A stretch of DNA of 64,000 bases from Pyrococcus sp. NA2 (lineage in GTDB: Archaea; Methanobacteriota_B; Thermococci; Thermococcales; Thermococcaceae): NCBI RefSeq assembly GCF_000211475.1, contig NC_015474.1:1550001-1614000 (forward strand), given 5' to 3'. This document shows, in pieces, positions 27,926 to 38,029 of this stretch (the stretch's first letter is position 1; every line of letters starts with the position of its first letter). The translations under genes and the position numbers were made by a program. Below the pieces are notes generated by a model. The model had not been told where the DNA came from. It did not search any database and worked only from the letters and a program-made list of their open reading frames with translations.

Positions 27926-28345
27926 CTAAGTTTCTTCTGGTCTAATTATCTTAACTTCCCCTTTTATTTTCTCCTTTCCAACTGTGTTAAATACTGTTCC
28001 ATACTTTTCCGCTAATTCCTTTACGCGAAGAATCTTTTTCTCTGGTTCATTTGTAAGTATAGTTATTCTGTATGTTATCTCTTTTAACTCAGGTTCATCT
28101 TTTGTCCTCCAACCTTTGACCTCAACTTTAAAGCCTTTAACGTTTAGACGCATCTTTTTAATTAATCGTCCCCAGTTGACTATTAGACAACCCCCTATTG
28201 CTGAAAGTAGATACTCGGTTGGATTTGGACCAGTATTGTGACCATCAGTGTTAGTATCAATATTAAATGTAAACTCTCTTACCCTAACCTTGCTTCCTAC
28301 GTTTCCATCCCATTCAAGCTCAGCCTTATATTCAAGTCTTTCCAT
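27926..28345 (-). CDS. OsmC/Ohr family protein lacking the second cysteine
   Basis: A 139-residue OsmC-fold protein. The first conserved Cys is present in SAIGGCLIVNWGRL near residue 50. The second, normally in a C-P-V/I motif, is replaced in KYGTVFNTVG, so the thiol-peroxidase mechanism of classical OsmC cannot operate as usual. ATG 28345 follows GGGTGGTT; the frame is open to 28357. It stands alone. A changed or non-enzymatic function is inference. Confidence 0.8.
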   Translation of the reverse strand: MERLEYKAELEWDGNVGSKVRVREFTFNIDTNTDGHNTGPNPTEYLLSAIGGCLIVNWGRLIKKMRLNVKGFKVEVKGWRTKDEPELKEITYRITILTNEPEKKILRVKELAEKYGTVFNTVGKEKIKGEVKIIRPEET

Positions 28346-28427
28346 AGAACCACCCAAAGATAATCTATAAAGATATTTATAAATACCTTATCCTAAACCT
28401 AAGAATGTACATACATAACAATGAGTT

Positions 28428-29150
28428 TTATTTGTTAATAATCCTTTGCAGTGTTAATAGCTTTTCCCTTAGCCATTCAGGAGCTGAATCTACCTTTGTC
28501 CCTCCAATGAGGGGCCAGAGTATTGAATCTATGTGCAAGGGAGGAACTCCAGATTTCCTGGCAATCTTCTGCCAAAACACCTGGGGCTTCTCTCTAGTTA
28601 ACCTGCTAGTTACCTTGATTATCCTTACATCTTCAGGTATAGGAATCTCCATTGGATATGGTCTAAACTCAGAGAAGGCTATCCTAGCGGAGTATCCAAA
28701 CATCTTCACGGCAAATACGATAGTTTTTGATCTCTTGTCAACATTTAGAGTCCTAGCTATTAGATTCCAAAAGGTGATCATGTCGTCATAATAACCCCTT
28801 AATTCATCCAATGTTAAGGAATTCAAGAAGTGCTCAATTTTCTTTATCCTAGAGAGTTTTTGCTGAACTAATCTTCTATTGAACCTCGATCTTGGAAGAA
28901 ATTTAGAGTATGCGTCGTATATTCCCTGGACTCTCACTTTGGAAAAGTACTTAGCAAATTCCCACCACCAGCCTTCTCCCTTCCCCGTCAGCTGGTAGCT
29001 CACTAGAGAATTAGCAATGACGAGCTTAATGAACATCTCTGTATCTATACTTGAGCTTAAGTACTTCAGGGCCTTAAACTGCTCGTCTACATTCTCTTCC
29101 ATGTACCTGGCTCCTTCGATTCCTATTTCCCTTATTATCTCCGCTATCAT
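28428..29150 (-). CDS. 8-oxoguanine DNA glycosylase/AP lyase, AGOG family
   Basis: A 240-residue helix-hairpin-helix glycosylase of the archaeal GO glycosylase type, which removes 8-oxoguanine and nicks the abasic site. The catalytic Lys lies in [16 protein letters not shown] and the catalytic Asp in [15 protein letters not shown]. Length and the C-terminal region [15 protein letters not shown] fit the family. It overlaps the upstream GHMP gene by 4 bases, so repair and pterin genes share an mRNA. Confidence 0.92.
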   Translation of the reverse strand: MIAEIIREIGIEGARYMEENVDEQFKALKYLSSSIDTEMFIKLVIANSLVSYQLTGKGEGWWWEFAKYFSKVRVQGIYDAYSKFLPRSRFNRRLVQQKLSRIKKIEHFLNSLTLDELRGYYDDMITFWNLIARTLNVDKRSKTIVFAVKMFGYSARIAFSEFRPYPMEIPIPEDVRIIKVTSRLTREKPQVFWQKIARKSGVPPLHIDSILWPLIGGTKVDSAPEWLREKLLTLQRIINK

Positions 29151-30112
29151 TTCACACCACTTATCAACCTCTCAAGGAATAGATTCTCTCCAACTATTTC
29201 AGCTCCCCTGTTCCTAGGAAGGCCTAATTCGATCTTCGCTTTAATGCCATGATCATCCAGGAAATCAAGAAGTTTAACTCTGACAGAATTAAAGTCCTCC
29301 CTTCTTATAACTCCATAGACAGTCGGTCCCCAACTGCTTTGACCCGCTCCATAGGTTATCTCCTTAAGCTCTTCTACTATTAGTGCTATATCCTCCCTAT
29401 AAGTCCCTCCCTGGAAGGAACTGAAGTGTTTCCCAACGAGTTCCTGTATTTCTGTTAAGAACCTTCCAAATCCCACTATATCTCTTTCAACGAGGGCTGG
29501 AACTAAGCCAAAAAGAAGCTTATAAGAAATCTCCTTTGCAACTTCAACACTGCCAAAGTTTGATGACATTATCCCCTCTTCCTCATCTTCACTTAACCCT
29601 CTCTTGAGCTCGGGTATAACGAGTATAAAGGCCCATTCTTCTGGAAATTCGTGTCTAATTACTAGCGGAGGAATCCCCTCTTTTATTCCTCCATCGACAA
29701 CAAAGCCTCCATGTTTGAAGACGTAAAGTCCAGCACCACTCTCTTTAGCTCTTCCCAGGGACATTGCAATTTCCTCTATACTTACCTCCTTCTTTGAAAT
29801 CTTCAAAATTGCAGAAGCAAGAGCAAGCGTTAGCTGTGTTGTCGATCCAAGTCCCACATGTCTTGGAATGCTCTTCCTCACCTCTATGCAGTACTCAAAT
29901 CCAGTCTCATATTTAATATTTAATTCTTTGATTACTTTCTCTATGACCTTTCTGTCCTCCTCATTGGCTTCTATGCTTAAAGAACCAGCTGGAGTCACCT
30001 TTATCTCATATCCCCCTTCAAGTGCAACCCCTATGCTACCGAATTTCCGTCCTAGACTTCCAGTTGGATCAACTATTCCGAGATGTAACCTTTTTGGTGT
30101 TCTAACTATCAT
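29147..30112 (-). CDS. Beta-ribofuranosylaminobenzene 5'-phosphate synthase family (GHMP)
   Basis: A 321-residue GHMP-kinase-fold protein. It starts [20 protein letters not shown] and has the glycine-rich loop [20 protein letters not shown] near residue 88. RFAP synthase condenses 4-hydroxybenzoate or p-aminobenzoate with phosphoribosyl pyrophosphate in modified-folate synthesis, and mptE in this window supplies the pterin half. Sequence similarity within GHMP proteins makes the exact reaction a likely, not certain, assignment. First gene of an operon with AGOG. Confidence 0.8.
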   Translation of the reverse strand: MIVRTPKRLHLGIVDPTGSLGRKFGSIGVALEGGYEIKVTPAGSLSIEANEEDRKVIEKVIKELNIKYETGFEYCIEVRKSIPRHVGLGSTTQLTLALASAILKISKKEVSIEEIAMSLGRAKESGAGLYVFKHGGFVVDGGIKEGIPPLVIRHEFPEEWAFILVIPELKRGLSEDEEEGIMSSNFGSVEVAKEISYKLLFGLVPALVERDIVGFGRFLTEIQELVGKHFSSFQGGTYREDIALIVEELKEITYGAGQSSWGPTVYGVIRREDFNSVRVKLLDFLDDHGIKAKIELGLPRNRGAEIVGENLFLERLISGVK

Positions 30113-30151
30113 CTTTAATCCCTAAGAAAGTTGAGAAGAAATAATTAAAGT

Positions 30152-30358
30152 TTAGGGCCAAGGAGCCCAGGGTCTTGGGTACCTGATGAATTTCCAAATT
30201 AGGTACACTATTACTAAAGCTATAACATAGGGAGCTGCCACTAGGAACAGCTTTAGGAGGAGGTACAAGATTATCAATATGAAGACTAAGTCAATTAGGC
30301 TCCAGGCGGGAAATCTTCGATAACCCCTGCCATAACCTCTTCCCATTCCCCTCGGCAT
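30152..30358 (-). CDS. Small membrane protein with Gly/Arg/Tyr-rich head
   Basis: A 68-residue protein: MPRGMGRGYGRGYRRFPAWS, then two adjacent hydrophobic segments and a Pro/Trp tail. It has a TATA-like TTTTTTAAAC about 25 bases before its ATG. Its G-R-G-Y head resembles in composition the G-R-G-W tail of the NifX-like protein 43 bases upstream, so the two may act together. I do not recognise a family. Confidence 0.7.
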   Translation of the reverse strand: MPRGMGRGYGRGYRRFPAWSLIDLVFILIILYLLLKLFLVAAPYVIALVIVYLIWKFIRYPRPWAPWP

Positions 30359-30401
30359 GACGATCTACTTCCAAAAATTGTTTAAAAAATTTTTGAAAAA
30401 G

Positions 30402-30983
30402 TCACCACCACCAACCATAGAGCCACCTAAGTGTTCTTCTGCTTGGCATTCCAGTCCATGGACAATAGCCAAGCCTTGCTCCCCAACCTCTACCTCCTCT
30501 TCCCCATCCTCTGCCCCAGCCTCTTCCCCAACCTCTTCCCCAGCCCCATCCCGGGGCCCAGTAGTAGGTTGGTGGATATGCGGGCCTATAAACTGCCGGA
30601 GCTGGCTGAACTGGGACTGCCGGATACTGGACTGGCGTTGGTTGTGTCTGTTGAGCTGATCCACTGATAACACTTTTCACTGCGTCCTCAACCTTTGTTC
30701 CTGGGGCTACCGTGTAAAGCTTTATTCCGGCAGCTTGGATGGCACCCATGGCATTTGGCCCAACCTGCGGGGCAACTATTGTATCGACCCCCTCATTTAT
30801 GAGCATTTGCACGGCCATTGGACCTGCACCACCAGCCGCAGTTGAGGCTGGGTTTTGGATAACCTTAACGTTCTTTATTTCCCCATTTTCAACGTCGACT
30901 ATAGCAAAGGCAGGAGCTCTTGCAAATACTGGAGCAACTGTATCTTCCAAACCTCCACCATTGGTTGGAACTGCGATCCTCAT
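30402..30983 (-). CDS. NifX/NifB-C family protein with Pro- and Gly/Trp/Arg-rich tail
   Basis: A 193-residue protein. Residues 1-110 form a dinitrogenase iron-molybdenum cofactor-type domain (MRIAVPTNGGGLEDTVAPVF; GAGPMAVQMLINEGVDTIVA; APGTKVEDAV), a fold that binds metal-sulfur clusters. A Pro/Val/Tyr linker leads to four tandem G-R-G-W units and a tail ending in WLYGWWW. Such a repeat tail is not part of the domain. ATG 30983 follows GAGGTGGTG. No nitrogenase genes are present, so a nitrogenase role is excluded here; metal-cluster handling is inference. The divergent neighbour has the same domain. Confidence 0.8.
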   Translation of the reverse strand: MRIAVPTNGGGLEDTVAPVFARAPAFAIVDVENGEIKNVKVIQNPASTAAGGAGPMAVQMLINEGVDTIVAPQVGPNAMGAIQAAGIKLYTVAPGTKVEDAVKSVISGSAQQTQPTPVQYPAVPVQPAPAVYRPAYPPTYYWAPGWGWGRGWGRGWGRGWGRGGRGWGARLGYCPWTGMPSRRTLRWLYGWWW

Positions 30984-31002
30984 ATTCACCACCTCAAAAT
31001 TT

Positions 31003-31016
31003 TGTGCATATGCACA
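31003..31016. promoter_or_regulatory. 14-bp palindrome between divergent NifX-like genes
   Basis: TGTGCATATGCACA is a perfect palindrome, 20 bases from the start at 30983 and 72 bases from the start at 31088. It lies between TATA-like elements for the two directions (CTTTAAATA on the minus strand, near 31026-31018; TTTATAAAA near 31048-31056 on the plus strand). The half-site TTGTGCAT recurs at 46773-46780 in front of a third NifX-like gene. An operator role is inference. Confidence 0.5.
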
Positions 31017-31087
31017 GATATTTAAAGTTTTCGGCTAGCCTAATTCTTTATAAAATGGTTCAAATAAAAGGAATCCGGGTGATGGTT

Positions 31088-31495
31088 ATGAGGTGCCTAA
31101 AAGTTGCATTTGGTATGGAGAACGATGAAATGCTAATAGATGCACATTACGGTGATTCAGAATTCTTCGCGATATATGAGATCTGCGAGGATGGAAGCTA
31201 CAGACTTTTGGAAAAGAGGCATAACAGGGCTAAGGATATGGAAGAGGAAGATGAGGGTCATGGAGATCCAAGAAAGTTCAGAGCAGTTGTAAGCCAGCTT
31301 TTGGACGTAGACGTTCTGGCAGCGTTTAGAATGGGTCCAAACTTCCTGAGAATACGAGATAATACGAATAAGGTTGCATTCTTCACAAGAACCAGGGATC
31401 TAAAGCTAGCAATCCAAAGGGTAATCGAGAATTTCAATGATCTGTGGAACCAGGTTCAAGAGAAGAAAGCCAAAAAGCCTCCAATAGAGGAGTGA
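31088..31495 (+). CDS. NifX-like dinitrogenase cofactor-family protein
   Basis: A 135-residue protein. It begins MRCLKVAFGMENDEMLIDAHYGDSEF, the usual N-terminal strand and loop of the family, and has RNRAKDMEEEDEGHGDP-like acidic insertion and a C-terminal basic extension (KKAKKPPIEE). ATG 31088 follows GGGTGAT; the frame is open far upstream. It is divergent from another member of the family across the palindrome and is followed after 2 bases by a methyltransferase. Confidence 0.75.
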   Translation: MRCLKVAFGMENDEMLIDAHYGDSEFFAIYEICEDGSYRLLEKRHNRAKDMEEEDEGHGDPRKFRAVVSQLLDVDVLAAFRMGPNFLRIRDNTNKVAFFTRTRDLKLAIQRVIENFNDLWNQVQEKKAKKPPIEE

Positions 31496-31497
31496 AT

Positions 31498-31926
31498 ATG
31501 AAGTTTTGGGGGATTGAGCCCAAGATAACGCTTTTCGTTGCCCCTTACGCCACTTTAGTCCTTTCCCTAAATCTTAGCCAAAATCCTAAATTTCCACGTC
31601 TCGGTCTCTTCCTAATGGGCATTGGGATAGTCCTATGGCTCATCTGTTACTTCCAGGTTTCAAGGGCTTATTTTGAGGGGACATTGGCTAAAGAGGGATG
31701 TTATTCAAGAATTAGACATCCAATATATTCAATTTGGGGCTTTTTAATTATCCCTGGATTCTCCCTTGTTATAGGGGGTTTTATGCTAATATTGCCGATA
31801 ATCTATTGGCTTGCTGTTTTCATCTTCATAAAGGAAGAGGAGAAAGCTTTAGAGGAAAAATTTGGAGAAGAATGGAGGGAATATGCCAAGAAAACTGGAA
31901 GATTTTTGCCACTTAAACTTCGATGA
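31498..31926 (+). CDS. Isoprenylcysteine carboxyl methyltransferase-like membrane protein
   Basis: A 142-residue protein with four membrane segments and the ICMT/PEMT signature: RIRHPIYSIWGFLIIPGF near residue 77 and EEEKALEEKFGEEWREYAKK near residue 117. These bind S-adenosylmethionine at the membrane surface. Family substrates are prenyl-cysteine or phospholipids; in archaea the substrate is unknown. GAGGAGTG precedes ATG 31498. It is co-transcribed with the NifX-like gene. Confidence 0.8.
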   Translation: MKFWGIEPKITLFVAPYATLVLSLNLSQNPKFPRLGLFLMGIGIVLWLICYFQVSRAYFEGTLAKEGCYSRIRHPIYSIWGFLIIPGFSLVIGGFMLILPIIYWLAVFIFIKEEEKALEEKFGEEWREYAKKTGRFLPLKLR

Positions 31927-32650
31927 CGTACTTTTGATTCCCCTTTTCAAATCCCTTAAAGCTACCAAGCTTTAACCCTAGCAGGGCCCTACTAATATCG
32001 TGAACCTTCATCGAGGCTAAATGTGTGACTCTGGTTTCCTTCAGAAACTCGGGAAGAAGTTGACCCGTAGGGCCTGTTAGCACAAAGAGTTCTGCTCTTT
32101 TAGCCCTGTCCAGGAGCATATCTATCGTGCCGTTAACCAGAGAGGAAGCACTCGCTATTACGACATCCATCTCTGGTAGGAGGTGATATTCTAGGGCATC
32201 GCTATAAGTGTCCCTATCCCATAGTTTTGCGTTCCTCTCAAAAACAAAGACCTCAAAACCCCTAGCTCTTAGAGCTTTTGAAAGAGGGGGCATGTTGCCT
32301 ATTAGGGCAACCTTCTCGACATTTCCAGGGATAACATCAAGAACGTCAACGAACTCAGCATTGCTTAGATCAATGTAATACTGAGACACAGCATTTATGG
32401 CCGCTATTCCAAGGGTTCTCTCTATGATGTTAATGCTATCGGCCTTCTCTATGAACGTCTCAAGGGATGGTTCCTCAATTGAGTTAACGTATCTCTGAAT
32501 CTCCTCTGGCATCGTCATGGCAACTCCAAGTGCTCTTCCTTCAGGACCCTCAACGAGAACCCAAGTGTAGGGAAGTGCAAATCCAAAGTCAACTAAGCTA
32601 AGTTCACCCACAAGCTTTAGTGCCCTCTTTTTAATATCACTTAGGAGCAT
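31913..32650 (-). CDS. DUF364/DUF4213 family protein, putative metal chelation
   Basis: A 245-residue protein with an N-terminal DUF4213-like part and a C-terminal Rossmann-like DUF364 part (VEKVALIGNMPPLSKALRARG; VVIASASSLVNGTIDMLLDRA; VLTGPTGQLLPEFL). The family is annotated as putative heavy-metal chelation because of fold and context. A TATA element (32665-32673) 15-25 bases upstream of ATG 32650 suggests a leaderless mRNA; the longer frame to 32746 is unlikely. Neighbouring NifX-like proteins are consistent with a metal role, which remains inference. Confidence 0.8.
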   Translation of the reverse strand: MLLSDIKKRALKLVGELSLVDFGFALPYTWVLVEGPEGRALGVAMTMPEEIQRYVNSIEEPSLETFIEKADSINIIERTLGIAAINAVSQYYIDLSNAEFVDVLDVIPGNVEKVALIGNMPPLSKALRARGFEVFVFERNAKLWDRDTYSDALEYHLLPEMDVVIASASSLVNGTIDMLLDRAKRAELFVLTGPTGQLLPEFLKETRVTHLASMKVHDISRALLGLKLGSFKGFEKGNQKYVIEV

Positions 32651-32705
32651 GCTCTTAGATTTGACTTTATAAGTTAAAGCTTTTGAAGTTAGAGAGGGGA
32701 GTGAG

Positions 32706-33860
32706 ATGATTAGTGAGGAGAACGTTAAGTTGGCGGAGGAGCTCATAAGAAAGGGTTACAATGAAAAAAAGATAAAGTCATTACTTAAATTACCAGAAGA
32801 AGAGTTTAAGTTAGCTCTCGAAGTTGCTAGAGCTAGGATAAAGGCAAAAGAGAAGTTCTCGAGGAGCGATCTATGGTTCGACATGGAGGGCCTGAGATAC
32901 GCTACACACGAGATTGTGGCCGATTACAGGGGTAGGAGGCTCAAGGAACAAGGTGTTAAAAGCATAGCCGATGTGTCTTGTGGCGTTGGAATTCAATTGA
33001 TATTCTTTGCTAAGCACGGAATAAGGGCGATTGGAGTCGACATAGATCCCCTAAAGATAGAGTTTGCAAAAAGAAACGCCGAGAAATACGGGGTCAACGT
33101 GGAATTCCTAGTTGGAGACTCGCTAAGTGAGGAGATAGTAGAGAAGATCGATGCCGACGTCATATTTTCAGATCCTGCGAGACCTCCAAACGTTCCAGAG
33201 AGAAACCTTGAAGACCTCCTTCCGAGCCCCTTAAAGGTCTATGAAGCTTATAAGAAGAAAACGGACAGTTTCATATTTGATCTACCTCCTCAAATTAGAA
33301 GGGAGAAAGTTCCCTGGAGAGGAGAATTTGAATATATAGATCTCTTCGGTCACGTGAACAGATTAACGTTCTACACTGAGCCTCTAGCAAAGGCCGAAAG
33401 AAGTGCAGTTATCCTACCTCAAGGAGCAAGACTCGAGAGTGATCCTAATCTGGAGAACATAGTTGAGGAGGTAAGGGAACCCGAGAGATACCTCTATGAG
33501 ATTCCTCAGTCTATAGACTATGCGGATTTGATAAATGAACTCTTCCACAAGGTCAAGGGCGAGATGAAGCTCTTACTTAGAGAAAAGAGGAGGATATTAG
33601 CCACAAGTAATGAAGAGATAAAGAGCGAGTACTTCAAGAGGAGTTACATCGTAATAAAGGTCATGCCCTTCCATCCAGTAAGGATAAATGATTTCCTAAG
33701 GAAGGAGAACTATGGAAGAGCAACCCTAAGGATGAGCGTTAGCGAGGAGGAGTACTGGAGGATAAGGAGAAAAATCGAGTCTGGGCTTAAGGGAGAGAAG
33801 AGGGCGTTTGTGTTTAAGGTTGGAGACTTAGCCGTTATTGCTGAGGAGGTTCCACAGTAA
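32706..33860 (+). CDS. Class I SAM-dependent methyltransferase, THUMP-like family
   Basis: A 384-residue protein. After an N-terminal helical domain comes a SAM-binding core: IADVSCGVGIQLIFFAK (motif I, near residue 85), IGVDIDPLKIEFAK, and DVIFSDPARPPNVPE (motif IV). A C-terminal domain follows, of the type called THUMP-like. The target is probably RNA, by analogy with related proteins, but is not shown here. GAGGGGAGTGAG precedes its ATG. It is divergent from the DUF364 gene and converges on zpr1 with 26 bases of overlap. Confidence 0.82.
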   Translation: MISEENVKLAEELIRKGYNEKKIKSLLKLPEEEFKLALEVARARIKAKEKFSRSDLWFDMEGLRYATHEIVADYRGRRLKEQGVKSIADVSCGVGIQLIFFAKHGIRAIGVDIDPLKIEFAKRNAEKYGVNVEFLVGDSLSEEIVEKIDADVIFSDPARPPNVPERNLEDLLPSPLKVYEAYKKKTDSFIFDLPPQIRREKVPWRGEFEYIDLFGHVNRLTFYTEPLAKAERSAVILPQGARLESDPNLENIVEEVREPERYLYEIPQSIDYADLINELFHKVKGEMKLLLREKRRILATSNEEIKSEYFKRSYIVIKVMPFHPVRINDFLRKENYGRATLRMSVSEEEYWRIRRKIESGLKGEKRAFVFKVGDLAVIAEEVPQ

Positions 33861-34461
33861 CGTAAGGTCCAGTACTTAGACTCTTTATCTCTTCCTCGGT
33901 GAGCTTTCTGCTCTTAACTTTCTCTCCAATAAGGGCACTATTGCCAAAGGGATCCATTATTCTAACGGTTAAGGGCTTTTTGCCTTCTTTGACTTCCTCT
34001 ATGTACTTTAACAGTTCGTCTATTCTCTTTACTGCTTCTTCATCATTTTCCTCCTTTTTAAAGTTCCTCGCCATCAATAAAACCTCTTTAACTCTCTCCA
34101 GAACTCCCTCTATGTTGCTCACGAACCCTTCAGCTGCAGGCCCAGGTTCTATCTTTATTCCAAGTTCCTCGAGCTCTATCGTCCCACTTTTGCTCCTCAC
34201 AACTCTTATGAAGAGATCCCTCTCGTTTTCGACCTTGACCTCATAAACCCTGGGCTCCCTTTCCTCTAGAACCATGACATCTGCACTTCGAAATCCACAC
34301 TTCTCACAGATAACCGTTGACTCCATGACCTCCCCAAAATATGGTATCCTGTGGATGAACTGAAGAGCCTTAAGGGTTCCCTTACCACCGCACACTGGAC
34401 AATCTCCGAGCCTTATCTCCTGTATCTTTTCAGGCTTTAACTCATCCTCCACCGAGCTCAC
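33835..34461 (-). CDS. ZPR1-family zinc finger protein
   Basis: A 208-residue archaeal ZPR1, one zinc finger plus one beta-domain (eukaryotic ZPR1 has two copies). The C4 finger is CPVCGGKG with CEKCGFRSAD near residues 21-58, followed by RVVRSKSGTIELEELGI and IEPGPAAEGFVSNIEGVL. Eukaryotic ZPR1 binds elongation factor 1A; an archaeal role in aEF1A folding is likely by homology. It is divergent from the debranching-enzyme gene. Confidence 0.9.
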   Translation of the reverse strand: MSSVEDELKPEKIQEIRLGDCPVCGGKGTLKALQFIHRIPYFGEVMESTVICEKCGFRSADVMVLEEREPRVYEVKVENERDLFIRVVRSKSGTIELEELGIKIEPGPAAEGFVSNIEGVLERVKEVLLMARNFKKEENDEEAVKRIDELLKYIEEVKEGKKPLTVRIMDPFGNSALIGEKVKSRKLTEEEIKSLSTGPYVTVEPPQQ

Positions 34462-34493
34462 CCTCCCTCACCTACAGCTCATCTTTTATAAAG

Positions 34494-36328
<1,835 letters not shown>

Positions 36329-36372
36329 TTCAGCTGGCTTGCTATTCATCATCACCCATTAGGTGACTAGTC

Positions 36373-36780
36373 ATGAGGGAGTACATAATAGTTAAGGTTA
36401 AGGAGGATGGAAAGATAGAAGTGCCATTAGAATATGCCTATGAGATAGGTCTCGTTAAGGGAGCATACTTCCTCTTAGAGATAGACACTGACTTAAAAGA
36501 GATACACATGGAGAGAGTCGCTCTTCCAGGGAAACAGCTTGTTGAGCTCGAACTGGTTGTCATTGATAGGCCAGGCGTTCTTGCGAAGATAAGTGGGATT
36601 CTTGGCAGACATAGGATAAACATACTCTTCAATGAAAGCGAAGAGCTTGAATCCCTTGGGATGGCTGCAATTGTTGCCATAGTCGATGTTAGCAATTCAG
36701 ATTTATCACTTGATGAGCTTAGAGAAATTCTAGAGAGAGTTGAAGAAGTTAAGGAAGTGAAGATCATTGAGATACAGTAG
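36373..36780 (+). CDS. ACT domain protein with AbrB-like N-terminus
   Basis: A 135-residue protein. Residues 1-50 ([20 protein letters not shown]) resemble an AbrB/MazE-like beta-barrel, and residues 55-135 form an ACT domain ([20 protein letters not shown]), which usually binds an amino acid. The combination suggests a small ligand-responsive regulator. AGGTGAC precedes its ATG. Its 3' end overlaps that of the DIP synthase gene by 17 bases. The ligand is unknown; the nearby threonine operon makes an aspartate-family amino acid a reasonable guess. Confidence 0.72.
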   Translation: MREYIIVKVKEDGKIEVPLEYAYEIGLVKGAYFLLEIDTDLKEIHMERVALPGKQLVELELVVIDRPGVLAKISGILGRHRINILFNESEELESLGMAAIVAIVDVSNSDLSLDELREILERVEEVKEVKIIEIQ

Positions 36781-38029
36781 TCTTGACAAGATAAATTGTT
36801 ATAGCAACCCTTAGCGTGCTCCAAATTGCAAGTAATAGGAACAGGGGCTTTATCCAACCCAAAAGGGCGAACACCATTGTTATGAAGATCCTCTCATCCC
36901 TCTTCCCTGGAACCTTCCTTAGAGTCGGTATAACCTTATATGCGTCTGCACAGTAAGCTCCCTTGAATCTTTCAGTCGAGTAGCTCACCATTGCCGAGGA
37001 GAACATTGCTATTCCGGCTATAACCCACCATATCTGTTCTCTAATTGAAACGTATGCCAAAGTTAGCAAGAACGAGAAGTCAACATATCTATCAAGTATG
37101 GAATCAAAGAATCCTCCAAATTTGCTCGTTTGCATTCTAGCCCTCGCTATTTCTCCATCGACTCCATCGAGAATTGATGATAATTGATAAAGTATCCCAG
37201 CAAGAGGTACACTTACTAAATTTACTAGGGCTGAGAAGAGGCCAAACAGAAAAGTTATTACCGTCATCTGGTCAGGTGTAATCTTGTCTACAAGAAGAGC
37301 CGATATCCTTGTCGAAATCTTTCTGTTCAGATATCTACTCACGAAACCGTCCCCTACTCCTTTAACGGAGGTGTAAACTATTAGCCTCTTGGCCTTCCTC
37401 AAATCCTCGGGCGTATCAACGTCCATCCAGAAAAGGCCATCCACGAAGGTCACCCTAAGCTTCGCCTCCTTAACAACATCCCTTAACTCAACAACATCCT
37501 TCTCCCTTGCAAGCCTTTCGGTGACCTGGAATATAGAATCATCCAGAACGAAGAATCCAGTATCTAGAGCATCCCAATTCCTGATCTCTTTCCCTATTTC
37601 AACAACTCTTCCATCTCTAACAACAACTTTTGTTGCCTCCTCTATATCTACGAACTTTGGCCTTCTATCCGCTATCAACCCTTCCCCCTTAACGGCAATC
37701 TCGTAGAATTTCTCTTCGTAAACATGATCGCTCATCACGAGCACAAACTTGCCCTTCACATGATCCTTGGCCATGTGCAAAGAATACCCGTTCCCTCTCT
37801 CTGGATTTGGGTTCACAACTACCTTTGCATTAAATCCGTGGGCATTTACGAAGTCCCTGTAAAGTTGCTCGTATCTCTCGTTTGTGACTATTATGAACTC
37901 TGATATGCCAAATTTCATCAGATTCTTCATCGTTCTATAGATAAGTTCCCTTCCCGCTACTTTGATTAATCCTTTTGGTTTCTCACCCATTCTTGTCCCA
38001 TAACCTGCTGCCAATATTACAGCCCTCAC
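36764..38029 (-). CDS. Bifunctional CTP:inositol-1-phosphate cytidylyltransferase / di-myo-inositol phosphate phosphate synthase
   Basis: A 421-residue fusion. Residues 1-225 form a nucleotidyltransferase ([20 protein letters not shown]) that makes CDP-inositol; residues 240-421 form a CDP-alcohol phosphatidyltransferase with the motif [19 protein letters not shown] followed by [11 protein letters not shown] and several membrane segments. Together they make phosphorylated di-myo-inositol phosphate, the precursor of a solute accumulated above the optimum growth temperature. Its start overlaps pgk by 4 bases, so it shares the pgk transcript. A separate phosphatase would finish DIP and is not in this window. 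Confidence 0.95.
   Translation of the reverse strand: MRAVILAAGYGTRMGEKPKGLIKVAGRELIYRTMKNLMKFGISEFIIVTNERYEQLYRDFVNAHGFNAKVVVNPNPERGNGYSLHMAKDHVKGKFVLVMSDHVYEEKFYEIAVKGEGLIADRRPKFVDIEEATKVVVRDGRVVEIGKEIRNWDALDTGFFVLDDSIFQVTERLAREKDVVELRDVVKEAKLRVTFVDGLFWMDVDTPEDLRKAKRLIVYTSVKGVGDGFVSRYLNRKISTRISALLVDKITPDQMTVITFLFGLFSALVNLVSVPLAGILYQLSSILDGVDGEIARARMQTSKFGGFFDSILDRYVDFSFLLTLAYVSIREQIWWVIAGIAMFSSAMVSYSTERFKGAYCADAYKVIPTLRKVPGKRDERIFITMVFALLGWIKPLFLLLAIWSTLRVAITIYLVKTTVSQ

Noticed and set aside
30365-30673. Long frames on both strands over the G-R-G-W repeat
   Set aside because: They are frame shadows of the G/C-rich repeat; the NifX-domain frame explains the DNA.
30402-31495. Nitrogenase cofactor assembly locus
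   Set aside because: NifX-like folds are widespread; no nifH, nifD, nifK or nifB radical SAM gene is present.
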